NCBI GenBank assembly: GCA_038246975.1
Contig: JBBRVJ010000029.1
Coordinates: 1 to 25,273, forward strand
Reading direction: 5' to 3'
From: JAIYDJ01 sp038246975
Lineage (GTDB): Bacteria; Pseudomonadota; Alphaproteobacteria; Rhodobacterales; Rhodobacteraceae
Length of the DNA: 25,273 nucleotides
The translations under genes were made by a program, and so were the position numbers. The number at the start of each line of letters is the position of its first letter. Position 1 is the stretch's first letter. The notes beneath the pieces are model-generated. The model saw only the letters and a program-made list of their open reading frames with translations. It was not told the DNA's origin and ran no database searches. Shown piece by piece: positions 8,524 through 17,031 of the stretch.

Positions 8524-9543
8524 ATGCGCGCCCCGACCGAGCCAAAGCTGATTTCCGGCAACGCAAACCTGTCGCTCGCCAAGGCAATAGCCCGCAGAAT
8601 GTCGATGCACCGGGGGATGAACGTAAGGCTGGTCGAGGCGCGGATCGAACGCTTCAACGATCAGGAGATTTTCGTCGAGGTGTTCGAGAATGTGCGCGGC
8701 GAGGATATGTACATCATCCAGCCGACCTCGAACCCGGCAAATGACAATCTGATGGAACTGCTGATCATGACCGACGCCCTGCGCCGGTCGTCGGCCAACC
8801 GGATCACCGCCGTCATCCCTTATTTCGGCTATGCCCGGCAGGATAGGCGGTCCAAGGCGCGCACACCCATCACCGCGAAACTGGTTGCCAACATGATCAC
8901 CGAGGCGGGCATCGACCGCGTCCTTACGCTGGACCTGCACGCCGCGCAGATTCAGGGCTTCTTCGACATTCCGGTGGACAACCTCTATGCGGCTCCGGTC
9001 TTTGCGCTGGATATCGACTATCACTTCAAGGGCAAGCTCGATCAGGTCATCATCGTGTCGCCCGACGTGGGCGGCGTGGCGCGGGCGCGCGATCTGGCGC
9101 AACGTTTGGGTGTCGGGCTGGCGATCGTCGATAAACGTCGGGTCAAGGCAGGTGAAGTCGTGGACATGACGGTAATCGGCGACGTCAGGGGCCACATCTG
9201 CATCATGGTCGACGATATGTGCGACACAGGCGGCACCCTGTGCAAGGCCGCCGAAGTTCTGATGGAAGGCGGGGCGACCGAAGTCCACAGCTATACCACC
9301 CACGGCGTTCTGTCCTCGAACGCGGTCGAACGGATCGGCAAATCGGTGCTGAAAAGCCTGGTGATTACCGACAGCATCGAGCCGACCGCCGAAGTCAAAG
9401 CCTCCAAGAACATCCGCATCGTGCCCACCGCGCCGATGTTCGCGCAAGCGATCCTGAACATCTGGAACGGCACGTCGGTGTCGTCCCTGTTCGAGGCCGA
9501 AACCCTGGGGCCGATCTATGAAGGCATGTACCAGCGCAGTTAG
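8524..9543 (+). CDS. prs: Ribose-phosphate pyrophosphokinase (PRPP synthetase)
   Basis: The enzyme makes PRPP from ribose 5-phosphate and ATP for purine, pyrimidine, histidine, tryptophan and NAD synthesis. It has 339 residues, slightly longer than the E. coli enzyme, with small insertions. Motifs are RQDRRSKARTPI (residues 105-116, ATP site), the DLHAAQIQGFFDIPVDNLY segment (137-155, divalent cation site) and the PRPP-binding loop VDDMCDTGGTL (229-239). A TTG eight codons upstream is in frame, but the ATG at 8524 has a proper Shine-Dalgarno GAGGA seven bases before it and fits family starts. The gene stands alone, with 105 bases before it and a convergent lectin gene after it. Confidence 0.96.
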   Translation: MRAPTEPKLISGNANLSLAKAIARRMSMHRGMNVRLVEARIERFNDQEIFVEVFENVRGEDMYIIQPTSNPANDNLMELLIMTDALRRSSANRITAVIPYFGYARQDRRSKARTPITAKLVANMITEAGIDRVLTLDLHAAQIQGFFDIPVDNLYAAPVFALDIDYHFKGKLDQVIIVSPDVGGVARARDLAQRLGVGLAIVDKRRVKAGEVVDMTVIGDVRGHICIMVDDMCDTGGTLCKAAEVLMEGGATEVHSYTTHGVLSSNAVERIGKSVLKSLVITDSIEPTAEVKASKNIRIVPTAPMFAQAILNIWNGTSVSSLFEAETLGPIYEGMYQRS

Positions 9544-9582
9544 GCGACAACGCCGCAAGGTTCGTGCCACGGATCTACCCGC

Positions 9583-9608
9583 GTAGGGTGCGTGATCTCA
9601 CGCACCGC
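9583..9608. repeat. Palindromic intergenic element, copy 2 (after prs)
   Basis: GGTGCGTGA (9587-9595) and TCACGCACC (9598-9606) form a 9-bp stem around TC, flanked by GTAG on the left and GC on the right. It is the same element as at 1810-1835, but the ninth pair is A-T where copy 1 has C-G, so pairing is kept. It lies between the convergent prs and lectin genes and might also stabilise mRNA 3' ends; no U-run follows it. Confidence 0.75.
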
Positions 9609-9611
9609 TGG

Positions 9612-9962
9612 TCACGTCACATCCCAGTCATCCTCGCCCTTTACCGCCCCTACCGCCAACCAGTCCGCCCTGATCCGGGCTACACGCGTATCGCCCCAGG
9701 TGCGGAACACCAGATGAAATCCCTTTTCACTGACATGCTCTGCTGAAACATCAGCCCGCGCGTTGTGCTTGTGGTCGGTGTCCCACATCGAGACCGACAC
9801 ATGCACCGCAGGCACCTCGGAAAAAGGTTCCTTGTAGTCAACCACGTGCCGACTTTCGCGCGGACCGCTGCCGGTCCACATCACGCCATCATCGGCAAAG
9901 TCCGAAAACAGAATGCGCGATCCCTGCTGAATACCGATGCCGCCACTGGAAATGCGTTTCAT
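9612..9962 (-). CDS. H-type lectin domain protein
   Basis: The 116-residue product consists almost wholly of an H-type lectin domain (PF09458 type): VPAVHVSVSMWDTD (residues 50-63), the NARADVSAEHV stretch, then GFHLVFRTWGDTRVARIRADW (81-101) near the end. H-type lectins bind N-acetylgalactosamine-like sugars in animals; the ligand of bacterial single-domain forms is unknown. No signal peptide or membrane segment is visible, so it is predicted cytoplasmic unless exported by another route. An upstream TTG at 9986 is in frame, but the ATG at 9962 fits better despite a weak ribosome binding site. It lies downstream of atpC on the same strand, 111 bases away, and converges with prs. Confidence 0.82.
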   Translation of the reverse strand: MKRISSGGIGIQQGSRILFSDFADDGVMWTGSGPRESRHVVDYKEPFSEVPAVHVSVSMWDTDHKHNARADVSAEHVSEKGFHLVFRTWGDTRVARIRADWLAVGAVKGEDDWDVT

Positions 9963-10073
9963 GCTGTTCCGAACTTGTTCCGGCAAACCTTAGCGCAGAA
10001 TTCAGGCAACACTAGGCCGATATGATAGCAGCCCCGCCGTGCACCGGGCCGCTGGCGTACGAACAGGAAAGGG

Positions 10074-10466
10074 TCAGTTGGCGATAGCGGCCCGCAGTGC
10101 CTGCATGTCATTGATCAGCTTTTCCGCCTCGGCCTTGTCATCGGCCAGCGCCACAAGCCCGCGCGCTTCGGCCACCAGACTGTCCAGCATGGCCACCGTC
10201 ATTTCCTCGACCGCAATTGCCCGTTCCGCCAGAACCGACACCGACGTCGCGGTAATTTCGGCAAAACCACCGGTCACGACAAACGCCTTGTTTCCTGTAG
10301 CCGACACCGCTTTGACGATGCCGGGGCGCAGGGTGGTGATGGTGGGGGTGTGCCCCTCCATCGCCGTCAGGTCGCCTTCGGCGCCGGGAATTTGCACCTC
10401 GGTTGCCGCCACGCTGACCAGCCTGCGCTCGGGCGATACCAGATCGAATTGCACCGTGCCCGCCAT
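10074..10466 (-). CDS. atpC: ATP synthase F1 epsilon subunit
   Basis: The epsilon subunit is part of the central stalk of F1 and modulates ATP hydrolysis. The 130-residue product has the N-terminal beta-sandwich (FDLVSPERRLVSVAATEVQ, EGDLTAMEGHTPTITTLRPG, FVVTGGFAEI) and a C-terminal helical part rich in Ala and acidic residues. Last gene of atpHAGDC; it starts 9 bases after the atpD stop, so it is cotranscribed. Identification rests on family motifs and gene order. Confidence 0.96.
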   Translation of the reverse strand: MAGTVQFDLVSPERRLVSVAATEVQIPGAEGDLTAMEGHTPTITTLRPGIVKAVSATGNKAFVVTGGFAEITATSVSVLAERAIAVEEMTVAMLDSLVAEARGLVALADDKAEAEKLINDMQALRAAIAN

Positions 10467-10475
10467 GTCGCCCCC

Positions 10476-11906
10476 TTACGCCGCTGCCGCAGCCAGACGC
10501 TGCGCCTTGGCCTTCACGTCGTCGATGCCGCCCACCATGTAGAATGCCGCTTCTGGCAGGTGATCGTATTCGCCTGCTACTACTGCCTTGAACGAGGCAA
10601 TCGTCACATCCAGCGGCACCTGCACGCCCGGCGATCCGGTGAACACCTGTGCCACGTCGAACGGTTGCGACAGAAAACGCTGGATCTTGCGCGCCCGCGC
10701 CACGGTCAGCTTGTCCTCTTCGGAAAGCTCGTCCATCCCCAGAATGGCGATGATGTCCTGCAACGATTTATAGCGTTGCAGCATGCCCTGAACCGACCGC
10801 GCCACATTGTAATGCTCGTCCCCCACCACCAGCGGGTCAAGAATACGGCTGGTACTGTCCAGCGGGTCAACCGCCGGATAGATGCCCAGTTCCGAAATCG
10901 CACGGCTGAGAACAGTCGTTGCGTCCAGGTGGGCGAACGACGTCGCAGGCGCCGGATCGGTCAGATCGTCGGCAGGCACATAGATCGCCTGCACCGAGGT
11001 GATCGACCCCGCCTTGGTCGAGGTGATGCGTTCCTGCAGCGCCCCCATGTCAGTTGCCAGTGTCGGCTGATAACCCACGGCTGACGGGATACGCCCCAGC
11101 AGCGCCGACACTTCGGACCCGGCTTGGGTAAAGCGGAAGATGTTGTCGACAAAGAACAGAACGTCCGTCCCCGACTGGTCGCGGAACTGTTCGGCAATCG
11201 TCAGACCCGACAGGGCGACGCGCAGACGCGCCCCAGGCGGCTCGTTCATCTGGCCGTACACCAGCGCCACCTTGGACTTGGTCAGATCGTCGATGTTGAT
11301 GACGCCCGATTCGATGAATTCGTGATACAGGTCGTTGCCTTCCCGTGTCCGCTCGCCCACGCCGGCAAACACCGAATAGCCCGAATGCACCTTGGCGATG
11401 TTGTTGATCAGTTCCTGAATAAGGACCGTCTTGCCCACGCCCGCACCGCCGAACAGCCCGATCTTGCCGCCCTTGGAATAGGGGGCCAGCAGGTCGATCA
11501 CCTTGATGCCGGTCACGAGGATCAGCGCATCCGTCGCCTGTTCGGAAAACGACGGGGCCTTCTGATGGATCGCGCGGCGTTCGGTATGCTCGACCGGGCC
11601 CTTTTCGTCGATTGGATCGCCGATGACGTTCAGGATGCGCCCCAGCGTGCCGTCGCCGACCGGCACCGAAATCGGCGCCCCGGTGTCTGCCACCGCCGCC
11701 CCGCGCACCATCCCTTCGGTTGCGTCCATCGCAATGCAGCGCACCGTGGATTCGCCCAGATGCTGCGCCACTTCCATCACCAGCCGCTTGCCGTTGTTGT
11801 CGGTTTCCAGCGCGTTCAGAATGGCAGGCAGGTCGCCATCAAACTGAACGTCCACCACAGCGCCGATAATCTGCGTCACTTTGCCATGCGATTTCGCATT
11901 TGCCAT
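10476..11906 (-). CDS. atpD: ATP synthase F1 beta subunit
   Basis: The catalytic subunit of F1 at the inner membrane. The 476-residue length is standard. The P-loop GGAGVGKT is at residues 153-160, the catalytic glutamate is Glu185 in GVGERTREG, and the family segments MNEPPGARLRVAL and SALLGRIPSAVGYQPTL are present. Fourth gene of the operon, 18 bases after atpG. Nothing unusual seen. Confidence 0.99.
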   Translation of the reverse strand: MANAKSHGKVTQIIGAVVDVQFDGDLPAILNALETDNNGKRLVMEVAQHLGESTVRCIAMDATEGMVRGAAVADTGAPISVPVGDGTLGRILNVIGDPIDEKGPVEHTERRAIHQKAPSFSEQATDALILVTGIKVIDLLAPYSKGGKIGLFGGAGVGKTVLIQELINNIAKVHSGYSVFAGVGERTREGNDLYHEFIESGVINIDDLTKSKVALVYGQMNEPPGARLRVALSGLTIAEQFRDQSGTDVLFFVDNIFRFTQAGSEVSALLGRIPSAVGYQPTLATDMGALQERITSTKAGSITSVQAIYVPADDLTDPAPATSFAHLDATTVLSRAISELGIYPAVDPLDSTSRILDPLVVGDEHYNVARSVQGMLQRYKSLQDIIAILGMDELSEEDKLTVARARKIQRFLSQPFDVAQVFTGSPGVQVPLDVTIASFKAVVAGEYDHLPEAAFYMVGGIDDVKAKAQRLAAAAA

Positions 11907-11924
11907 GTCGTATCTCCGGTTACC

Positions 11925-12791
11925 TTACAGCGCCTCGGCGCCCGAAATGATTTCTATCAGCTCTTTGGTGATCGCAGCCTGACGCGAGCGGTTGTAGATC
12001 GTCGTCAGCTTCTTGATCATGTCGCCCGCGTTGCGCGTGGCGTTATCCATCGCTGACATCCGCGCGCCCTGTTCGGACGCCCCGTTTTCCAGCAACGCGG
12101 TGAACACTTGCGTAGCCACGGCACGCGGCAGCAGATCGGCCAGGATCGCTTCCTCGTTGGGTTCGTAGTCATACAGCGTGGTCGGAGCCGTGCCTTCGAA
12201 CCTGGCCGGGATGATCTGCAACGCCGTTGGAATTTGGGCGATCACCGACTGAAAGCGGTTGTAGAACAAGGTCGCCACATCGAACTCGCCAGCCGCAAAG
12301 CGCGCCAGAACGTCATAAGCGACAGTCTGCGCGTTGACGTAGCCGACGCGTTTGACATCTGCCATATCGACGTGCCCGACGAAGTACTGGCTAAAGTCGC
12401 GGCGCAGCTGTTCACGCCCCTTTTTGCCGACCGTCAGGATTTTCACCGACTTGCCCGCCGCAAGCAACGTGTTGGCATGGGCGCGCGCCAGCCGTACGAT
12501 GGTCGAGTTGAAGCCGCCGCACAGCCCCCGCTCGGACGTCATCACGACCAGCAGATGCACGCGGTCGGCCCCCGTCCCGGCCAACAACCGGGGCGCGTCC
12601 TCTGACTGGCCGACCGACGCCGCCAACCCCGCCACGACAGAGCTCATCCGTTCGGCATAAGGCCGAGCCATCTCGGCCGCCTCTTGTGCGCGACGCAGCT
12701 TGGCCGCAGCCACCATCTGCATCGCCTTGGTGATCTTGCGGGTGTTCTTGACACTCGCAATACGGTTTTTCAGGTCCTTGAGGCTGGGCAT
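11925..12791 (-). CDS. atpG: ATP synthase F1 gamma subunit
   Basis: Gamma is the rotating central shaft of F1. The 288-residue product begins MPSLKDLKNRIASVKNTRKI and has the family helix KITKAMQMVAAAKLRRAQ near residues 20-37, the SERGLCGGFNSTIVR motif in the Rossmann-like domain, and the C-terminal helix with MSAMDNATRNAGDMIKKL and YNRSRQAAITKELIEIISGAEAL-type ending. It lies 23 bases after atpA in the same operon. Confidence 0.98.
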   Translation of the reverse strand: MPSLKDLKNRIASVKNTRKITKAMQMVAAAKLRRAQEAAEMARPYAERMSSVVAGLAASVGQSEDAPRLLAGTGADRVHLLVVMTSERGLCGGFNSTIVRLARAHANTLLAAGKSVKILTVGKKGREQLRRDFSQYFVGHVDMADVKRVGYVNAQTVAYDVLARFAAGEFDVATLFYNRFQSVIAQIPTALQIIPARFEGTAPTTLYDYEPNEEAILADLLPRAVATQVFTALLENGASEQGARMSAMDNATRNAGDMIKKLTTIYNRSRQAAITKELIEIISGAEAL

Positions 12792-12814
12792 TTGTTATCT
12801 CCCCACCCGCGCCC

Positions 12815-14353
12815 TCAGGCGAAGTCTTTTGCGAAGGCGGTGATTTCGGCCCGGATTGCCTTTTCCAGATCGCCCGCCACTTTGCGGTCGTTCTTTGTTA
12901 TGTCGTCCAGCACCGCCTTGGCTGGCCCGCGCAGGTGTTTGAGCAAACCTGCCTCGAACTTGCCGACCGATTTCACCGGGATCTTGTCAAGGAAGCCCGC
13001 CGTGCCCGCATAGATCACGCAGACGATTTCCGCATTGGTCATCGGCGAATACTGGTTCTGCTTCATCAACTCGGTCAACCGGGCACCCCGGTTCAGCAAC
13101 TGCTGGGTCGATGCGTCAAGGTCCGAACCGAATTGCGCAAACGCCGCCATCTCGCGGTATTGCGCCAATTCCAGCTTTACCTTGCCCGCCACCGATTTCA
13201 TCGCATTGGTCTGCGCGGACGATCCGACCCGCGACACCGACAGACCGGTGTTCACGGCTGGCCGGATGCCCTGATAGAACAACTCCGTCTCGAGAAAGAT
13301 CTGCCCGTCGGTGATCGAGATCACGTTGGTAGGGATGAACGCCGAAACGTCGCCGCCCTGCGTCTCGATGATCGGCAGCGCCGTCAGCGACCCCGACCCG
13401 AAATCCTCGTTCAGCTTGGCCGACCGCTCCAACAGACGGCTGTGCAGATAGAACACGTCACCCGGATAGGCCTCGCGTCCCGGCGGACGGCGCAGCAGCA
13501 GCGACATCTGGCGATAAGCCACAGCCTGCTTGGACAGATCGTCATAGATGATCAGCGCATGACGCCCGTTGTCGCGGAAGAACTCCGCCATCGCGGTCGC
13601 GGCATAGGGGGCCAGAAACTGCATGGGCGCCGGGTCGGATGCGGTCGCGGCCACCACGATGGTGTATTTGATCGCGCCCGTCTCTTCCAGCTTCTTGACC
13701 AGCTGCGCCACGGTCGAACGCTTCTGCCCGATCGCCACATAGACGCAATACAGCTTCTTGTATTCGTCGTCGCCCGCCGCGTCGTTATAGGCCTTCTGGT
13801 TCAGGATGGTGTCCAGCGCCACCGCCGTCTTGCCGGTTTGGCGGTCACCGATGATCAACTCGCGCTGACCACGCCCCACCGGGATCATCGCGTCGATCGC
13901 CTTGAGGCCGGTCGCCATCGGCTCGTGCACCGATTTGCGCGGAATGATCCCCGGCGCCTTGACGTCGGCCACCCGGCGTTCCGAAGTTTCTATCGGCCCT
14001 TTGCCGTCGATGGGGTTGCCCAGACCGTCCACGACCCGGCCCAGCAAGGCGTTGCCCACCGGCACGTCCACGATGGACTTGGTCCGCTTGACGATATCGC
14101 CTTCCTTGATATCCTGGTCGGTGCCGAAGATCACGATACCGACGTTGTCGACTTCCAGGTTCAACGCCATGCCGCGAATACCGCCGGGAAATTCGACCAT
14201 CTCGCCGGCCTGGACGTTGTCCAGCCCGTGCGCGCGGGCAATCCCGTCGCCGACGGACAGCACGCGGCCCACTTCGGCCACTTCCGCGTCCATCCCGAAA
14301 TTCTTGATCTGCTCTTTGAGGATCGCAGAAATTTCAGCAGCTTGGATACCCAT
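12815..14353 (-). CDS. atpA: ATP synthase F1 alpha subunit
   Basis: The non-catalytic nucleotide-binding subunit of F1. It has 512 residues, the usual size. The P-loop GDRQTGKT is at residues 169-176. Also visible are the VGRVLSVGDGIARAHGL N-terminal barrel segment, the LLRRPPGREAYPGDVFYLHSRLLERSAK block and the VSRVGSSAQTNAMK motif with the arginine that reaches into the catalytic site. The ATG directly abuts the atpH stop codon (TAAATG), suggesting translational coupling. Confidence 0.99.
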   Translation of the reverse strand: MGIQAAEISAILKEQIKNFGMDAEVAEVGRVLSVGDGIARAHGLDNVQAGEMVEFPGGIRGMALNLEVDNVGIVIFGTDQDIKEGDIVKRTKSIVDVPVGNALLGRVVDGLGNPIDGKGPIETSERRVADVKAPGIIPRKSVHEPMATGLKAIDAMIPVGRGQRELIIGDRQTGKTAVALDTILNQKAYNDAAGDDEYKKLYCVYVAIGQKRSTVAQLVKKLEETGAIKYTIVVAATASDPAPMQFLAPYAATAMAEFFRDNGRHALIIYDDLSKQAVAYRQMSLLLRRPPGREAYPGDVFYLHSRLLERSAKLNEDFGSGSLTALPIIETQGGDVSAFIPTNVISITDGQIFLETELFYQGIRPAVNTGLSVSRVGSSAQTNAMKSVAGKVKLELAQYREMAAFAQFGSDLDASTQQLLNRGARLTELMKQNQYSPMTNAEIVCVIYAGTAGFLDKIPVKSVGKFEAGLLKHLRGPAKAVLDDITKNDRKVAGDLEKAIRAEITAFAKDFA

Positions 14354-14914
14354 TTATCCGACCTCTTTCATTGCATTTTGCAGCATCGCCAGCTTGGCCT
14401 TGACCGAAGTGTCGATCATCACCGACCCCAGTTTCACGACCAACCCACCGATGAGGGATTCATCAACCGTGGTTTTCAGTTTCACATCTTTTCCGACGCG
14501 CGCCTTCAGGCTCGCAGCCAGCGCCGTCGCCTGTGCATCGGACAGGGCAGCCGGGGCGGTAACTTCCGCCGTCACGATGCCCTTTTCGTCGGCAATCCGG
14601 CGCATCAGATCGGCCATCAGATGCGGCAGCACGAACAACCGCCGCTTCTGCGCCATCAGCGCAATCGTGTTCGACATCAGCACCGACAACCCCATCTTGG
14701 CCGCCACCGAGGCCATCGCGCGGGCCTGATCTTCGCGTTCCACTACCGGAGAGGTGATCAGCGCCGCCAGATCAGGGCTCAGCAACAAGGCATCCTCAAG
14801 CGCGTCGGCATCGGCCGCCAGAACATCCAGCGCCCCGGTTTCCTTGGCCAATTCGAACAAAGCCTGAGCATAACGCCCGGCGATCCCCAATGACATCGAA
14901 GCAGATTCGGACAC
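14354..14914 (-). CDS. atpH: ATP synthase F1 delta subunit
   Basis: Delta (OSCP) joins F1 to the peripheral stalk. The 186-residue product shows the N-terminal AGRYAQALFELAKE helix and, near the C-terminus, the motif region with DESLIGGLVVKLGSVMIDTSVKAKL (residues 148-172), which is diagnostic for the family. The start is a GTG at 14912-14914, with a GGAAGG ribosome binding site a few bases upstream; an ATG six codons inside is the alternative. It is the first gene of atpHAGDC. The F0 genes are not here, as is usual in alphaproteobacteria where F0 is encoded in a separate operon. I could not place the operon promoter with confidence. Confidence 0.96.
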   Translation of the reverse strand: MSESASMSLGIAGRYAQALFELAKETGALDVLAADADALEDALLLSPDLAALITSPVVEREDQARAMASVAAKMGLSVLMSNTIALMAQKRRLFVLPHLMADLMRRIADEKGIVTAEVTAPAALSDAQATALAASLKARVGKDVKLKTTVDESLIGGLVVKLGSVMIDTSVKAKLAMLQNAMKEVG

Positions 14915-15399
14915 GTCAACCCTTCCGCTGTCTCGGCCAGCAGACCCTGCTTGCGCGAAGTCTAGGCGGCTCCGTTGGCGCAGACGTATAAGCCTGCGTC
15001 TGTTGAATTCGAGGCGTCTCTAGCAGACGTGCTGCAATGCCGCAACCGTCAAGGTCAGGCTGAATTTGGTATTCACGCCTGATTTCCTCAAGTTTCAACC
15101 GAGGCGCGTTTGGTGCGACTTTTTGAAGCTGCAAGCGGGGGCAAAGCCCATGACCCGGCCCACCGCCGAAGCCCTCTGAGAGGCGGGGCATCGGACCCGC
15201 AAAGGATCCTGCCTCCTGTGACATTGCGCCAAGCTTTCGGACTCGGTTGGCTTCAAAATGACGGTCGGGGGCCAAGCTTTGTGCAAAACTTCCGGTTGGC
15301 GGGCCTGACCGACCTCGATCCCGCCGATGCGCTGCAGTCGGCGAACAGCGCGGCCGGCATGGCAGGCACGTCCAACGGCACGCTGGCGTTACAGCCGGC
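14915..15399. other. 485-bp gap upstream of the atp operon, no identified gene
   Basis: This gap must hold the atp promoter, since atpH is the first gene, but I see no convincing pair of hexamers (TTGCGG-N17-TAGAGA on the minus strand near 15020-15050 is only a weak candidate). A CAGACG/CGTCTG inverted repeat lies at 14981-15002. A minus-strand open frame of about 102 codons (14916-15224) ends one base before the atpH GTG; it resembles nothing I know. The right third carries a probable gene remnant on the plus strand, listed separately. Confidence 0.5.
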
Positions 15400-15403
15400 C
15401 TAA
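15230..15403 (+). pseudogene. Possible 3' remnant of an unidentified plus-strand gene
   Basis: The plus-strand frame that ends in TAA at 15401-15403 has almost only G or C at third codon positions over its last 40 codons, like the real genes around it, whereas the part before about 15260 loses this bias. The translated end runs through WLQNDGRGPSFVQNF and LTDLDPADALQSANSAAG to TLALQPA. I do not recognise the family. No ribosome binding site or convincing start codon lies at the beginning of the biased stretch (the frame opens with a TTG at 15110). The stop codon overlaps the stop of the convergent methyltransferase gene. A truncated gene left after a deletion is the simplest reading, but chance coding-like composition cannot be excluded. 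Confidence 0.35.
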
Positions 15404-16161
15404 AAACCGCCCCGCAAACCCCGGGGCACCGGCACCGGCTGCCCCACGCCTTCCAGCGCCTTGAGCGGGCGACGGACCAGTGCGCCAAGCCCGCCGCGTG
15501 TCGGGGCATAGACCTGTTTTGAGGCCTCGACCATCAACACCCCGCCCGACAACCAAGGCAAACTGCGCCCCATGTTCTCCCAGAAAGCCGCCGTCCGCAG
15601 CCAGAATCGCGAACGCGATGGCGGGGCGTGCAGCACGGTAAAGCTGCGTTCGGGGGTAAAGCCATGCCGCCGCAACTGCGCCTCCAACTGCGCCGGGGTA
15701 TACGGCCGCCCGAACCCGAACGGTGTGACATCACGCCGCGCCCACAGCCCTGCCCGGTTCGGCACGATGACCAAAGCCCGCCCCCCCGGCCCCAGCACCC
15801 GGTGCGCTTCCTCCAGCACCGCCGAGGGATTTTCCGACGCCTCCAGCCCGTGCAGCAACACCAGCCGGTCGACGAATCCGGTCTGCAATGGCCAGGCGGT
15901 TTCCTCGCACAGTACCGACACATTGGCCTCGTCCGCAGGCCATGGCATCACGCCCTGCGGTCCCGGCATCAAGGCCACCACGCGCCGCGCCTGTTCGATG
16001 AAAGGCCGCAGTACGGGGGCCGCGAACCCGAACCCGGCGACTGTCTGCCCCGTCACATCGGGCCAGCTTGCCGCCACCTGATCGCGGATCGCCCGCTGCG
16101 CCACCCGGCCCAACGCCGTGCGATAATAGAAATTGCGCAGGTCCAGCACATCAAGGTGCAT
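15400..16161 (-). CDS. Class I SAM-dependent methyltransferase
   Basis: The 253-residue protein has the layout of a Methyltransf_11-type enzyme: a degenerate SAM-binding glycine motif AGFGFAAPVL after about residue 40, an acidic/post-motif region with DRLVLLHGLEASENPSAVLEEAHRVLGPGG (given as the region near residues 98-127), and the ALVIVPNRAGLW strand. Motif I is GFGFA and not the usual GxGxG. It often lies divergent from gloB in related genomes to my knowledge, but the substrate is unknown. An ATG four codons upstream (16173) is possible; the GGAAGGA ribosome binding site is nearer in spacing to the ATG at 16161. The C-terminus is basic, with many Arg and Gly. Confidence 0.85.
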   Translation of the reverse strand: MHLDVLDLRNFYYRTALGRVAQRAIRDQVAASWPDVTGQTVAGFGFAAPVLRPFIEQARRVVALMPGPQGVMPWPADEANVSVLCEETAWPLQTGFVDRLVLLHGLEASENPSAVLEEAHRVLGPGGRALVIVPNRAGLWARRDVTPFGFGRPYTPAQLEAQLRRHGFTPERSFTVLHAPPSRSRFWLRTAAFWENMGRSLPWLSGGVLMVEASKQVYAPTRGGLGALVRRPLKALEGVGQPVPVPRGLRGGF

Positions 16162-16222
16162 TGCGGGGGGCATCCTTCCGGGTCACTCTGCGGGCAGGAT
16201 ACCGCAGAAAAGGGCAAAGGCC
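16162..16222. promoter_or_regulatory. Divergent promoter region, methyltransferase / gloB
   Basis: The 61 bases between the two divergent start codons must carry both ribosome binding sites (GGAAGGA for the minus gene at 16174-16180 region; AAAGG at 16216-16220 for gloB). The space is too short for two separate full promoters, so they overlap each other or extend into the genes. No clear hexamers are visible. Confidence 0.35.
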
Positions 16223-16990
16223 ATGGCGCTTGAACTGGTGACGATCCCCTGCCGCACCGACAACTACGCCTACCTGCTGCATGACGTGGCCTCTGGCCAG
16301 ACTGCGCTTATCGACGCGCCAGAGGCAGCCCCGATCCTGGCCGAACTCACCGCGCGCGGCTGGACCCTGCACGACATCCTGTTGACCCATCACCACGGCG
16401 ACCATATCGACGCCGTGCCGGACCTGGTGGCCGCCACCGGCGCGCGGGTCACCGGGGCCACCGCCGACGCCCACCGCCTGCCCCCGCTGAACCGCAGCGT
16501 GATCGAAGGCGACACCCTTGCGATCGGACCCGAGACTGCCCATGTCATCGCTGTGCCCGGCCATACCATCGGCCATATCGCATTCTATCTGCCCGACAGC
16601 GGCTATGCCTTTACTGCCGACAGCCTGATGGCAGGCGGCTGCGGGCGGTTGTTCGAAGGCAGCCCTGCCCAGATGTTTGCCTCGCTCACAAAACTCGCGG
16701 CCCTGCCGCCCGAAACCCTGATCTGCTCGGGCCATGAATACACCGCCGCCAACCTGCGCTTTGCGGCCACGCTCGACCCCGACAACGTCGCCCTGCAAGC
16801 CCGCATCGCCCGCGTGATCAAGGCGCGGTCCGAAAACCGACCCACCGTGCCGTCCCGGCTGTCGGGCGAACTGGCCACCAACCCCTACCTGCGCGCCGAC
16901 ACCAAAGCCCTGCGCGCAGCCCTTCGTATGCCCGTTGCATCCCCTGCCGAAGTCTTCGCCGAAATCCGCGCCCGCAAAGATCGGTTCTGA
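16223..16990 (+). CDS. gloB: Hydroxyacylglutathione hydrolase (glyoxalase II)
   Basis: GloB hydrolyses S-lactoylglutathione to lactate and glutathione, the second step of methylglyoxal detoxification. The 255-residue length is exactly that typical of bacterial GloB. The metallo-beta-lactamase metal motif THHHGDH is at residues 55-61, followed by VPGHTIGHIAFY, the bridging Asp in FTADSLMAGGCGRLFEG, and GHEYTAANL. The C-terminal HAGH domain is present, with RSENRPTVPSRLSGELATNP (about residues 212-231), which binds glutathione. The frame is open 30 codons upstream, inside the divergent methyltransferase gene; the ATG at 16223 gives the family N-terminus MALELVTIPC. Confidence 0.97.
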   Translation: MALELVTIPCRTDNYAYLLHDVASGQTALIDAPEAAPILAELTARGWTLHDILLTHHHGDHIDAVPDLVAATGARVTGATADAHRLPPLNRSVIEGDTLAIGPETAHVIAVPGHTIGHIAFYLPDSGYAFTADSLMAGGCGRLFEGSPAQMFASLTKLAALPPETLICSGHEYTAANLRFAATLDPDNVALQARIARVIKARSENRPTVPSRLSGELATNPYLRADTKALRAALRMPVASPAEVFAEIRARKDRF

Positions 16991-17031
16991 GCCGGAAGTA
17001 TCACTTTTTCCGCACCCCCCCTCGTCAAATC

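Noticed and set aside
12935..14893. 652-codon plus-strand open frame opposite atpA and atpH
   Set aside because: Antisense shadow of two certain genes; composition (Arg, His, Gln) typical of reverse-frame artefacts.
14916..15224. Minus-strand small gene of 102 codons immediately before atpH
   Set aside because: No recognisable domain, no consistent third-position bias and no ribosome binding site at its ATG; kept only as a note in the gap entry.
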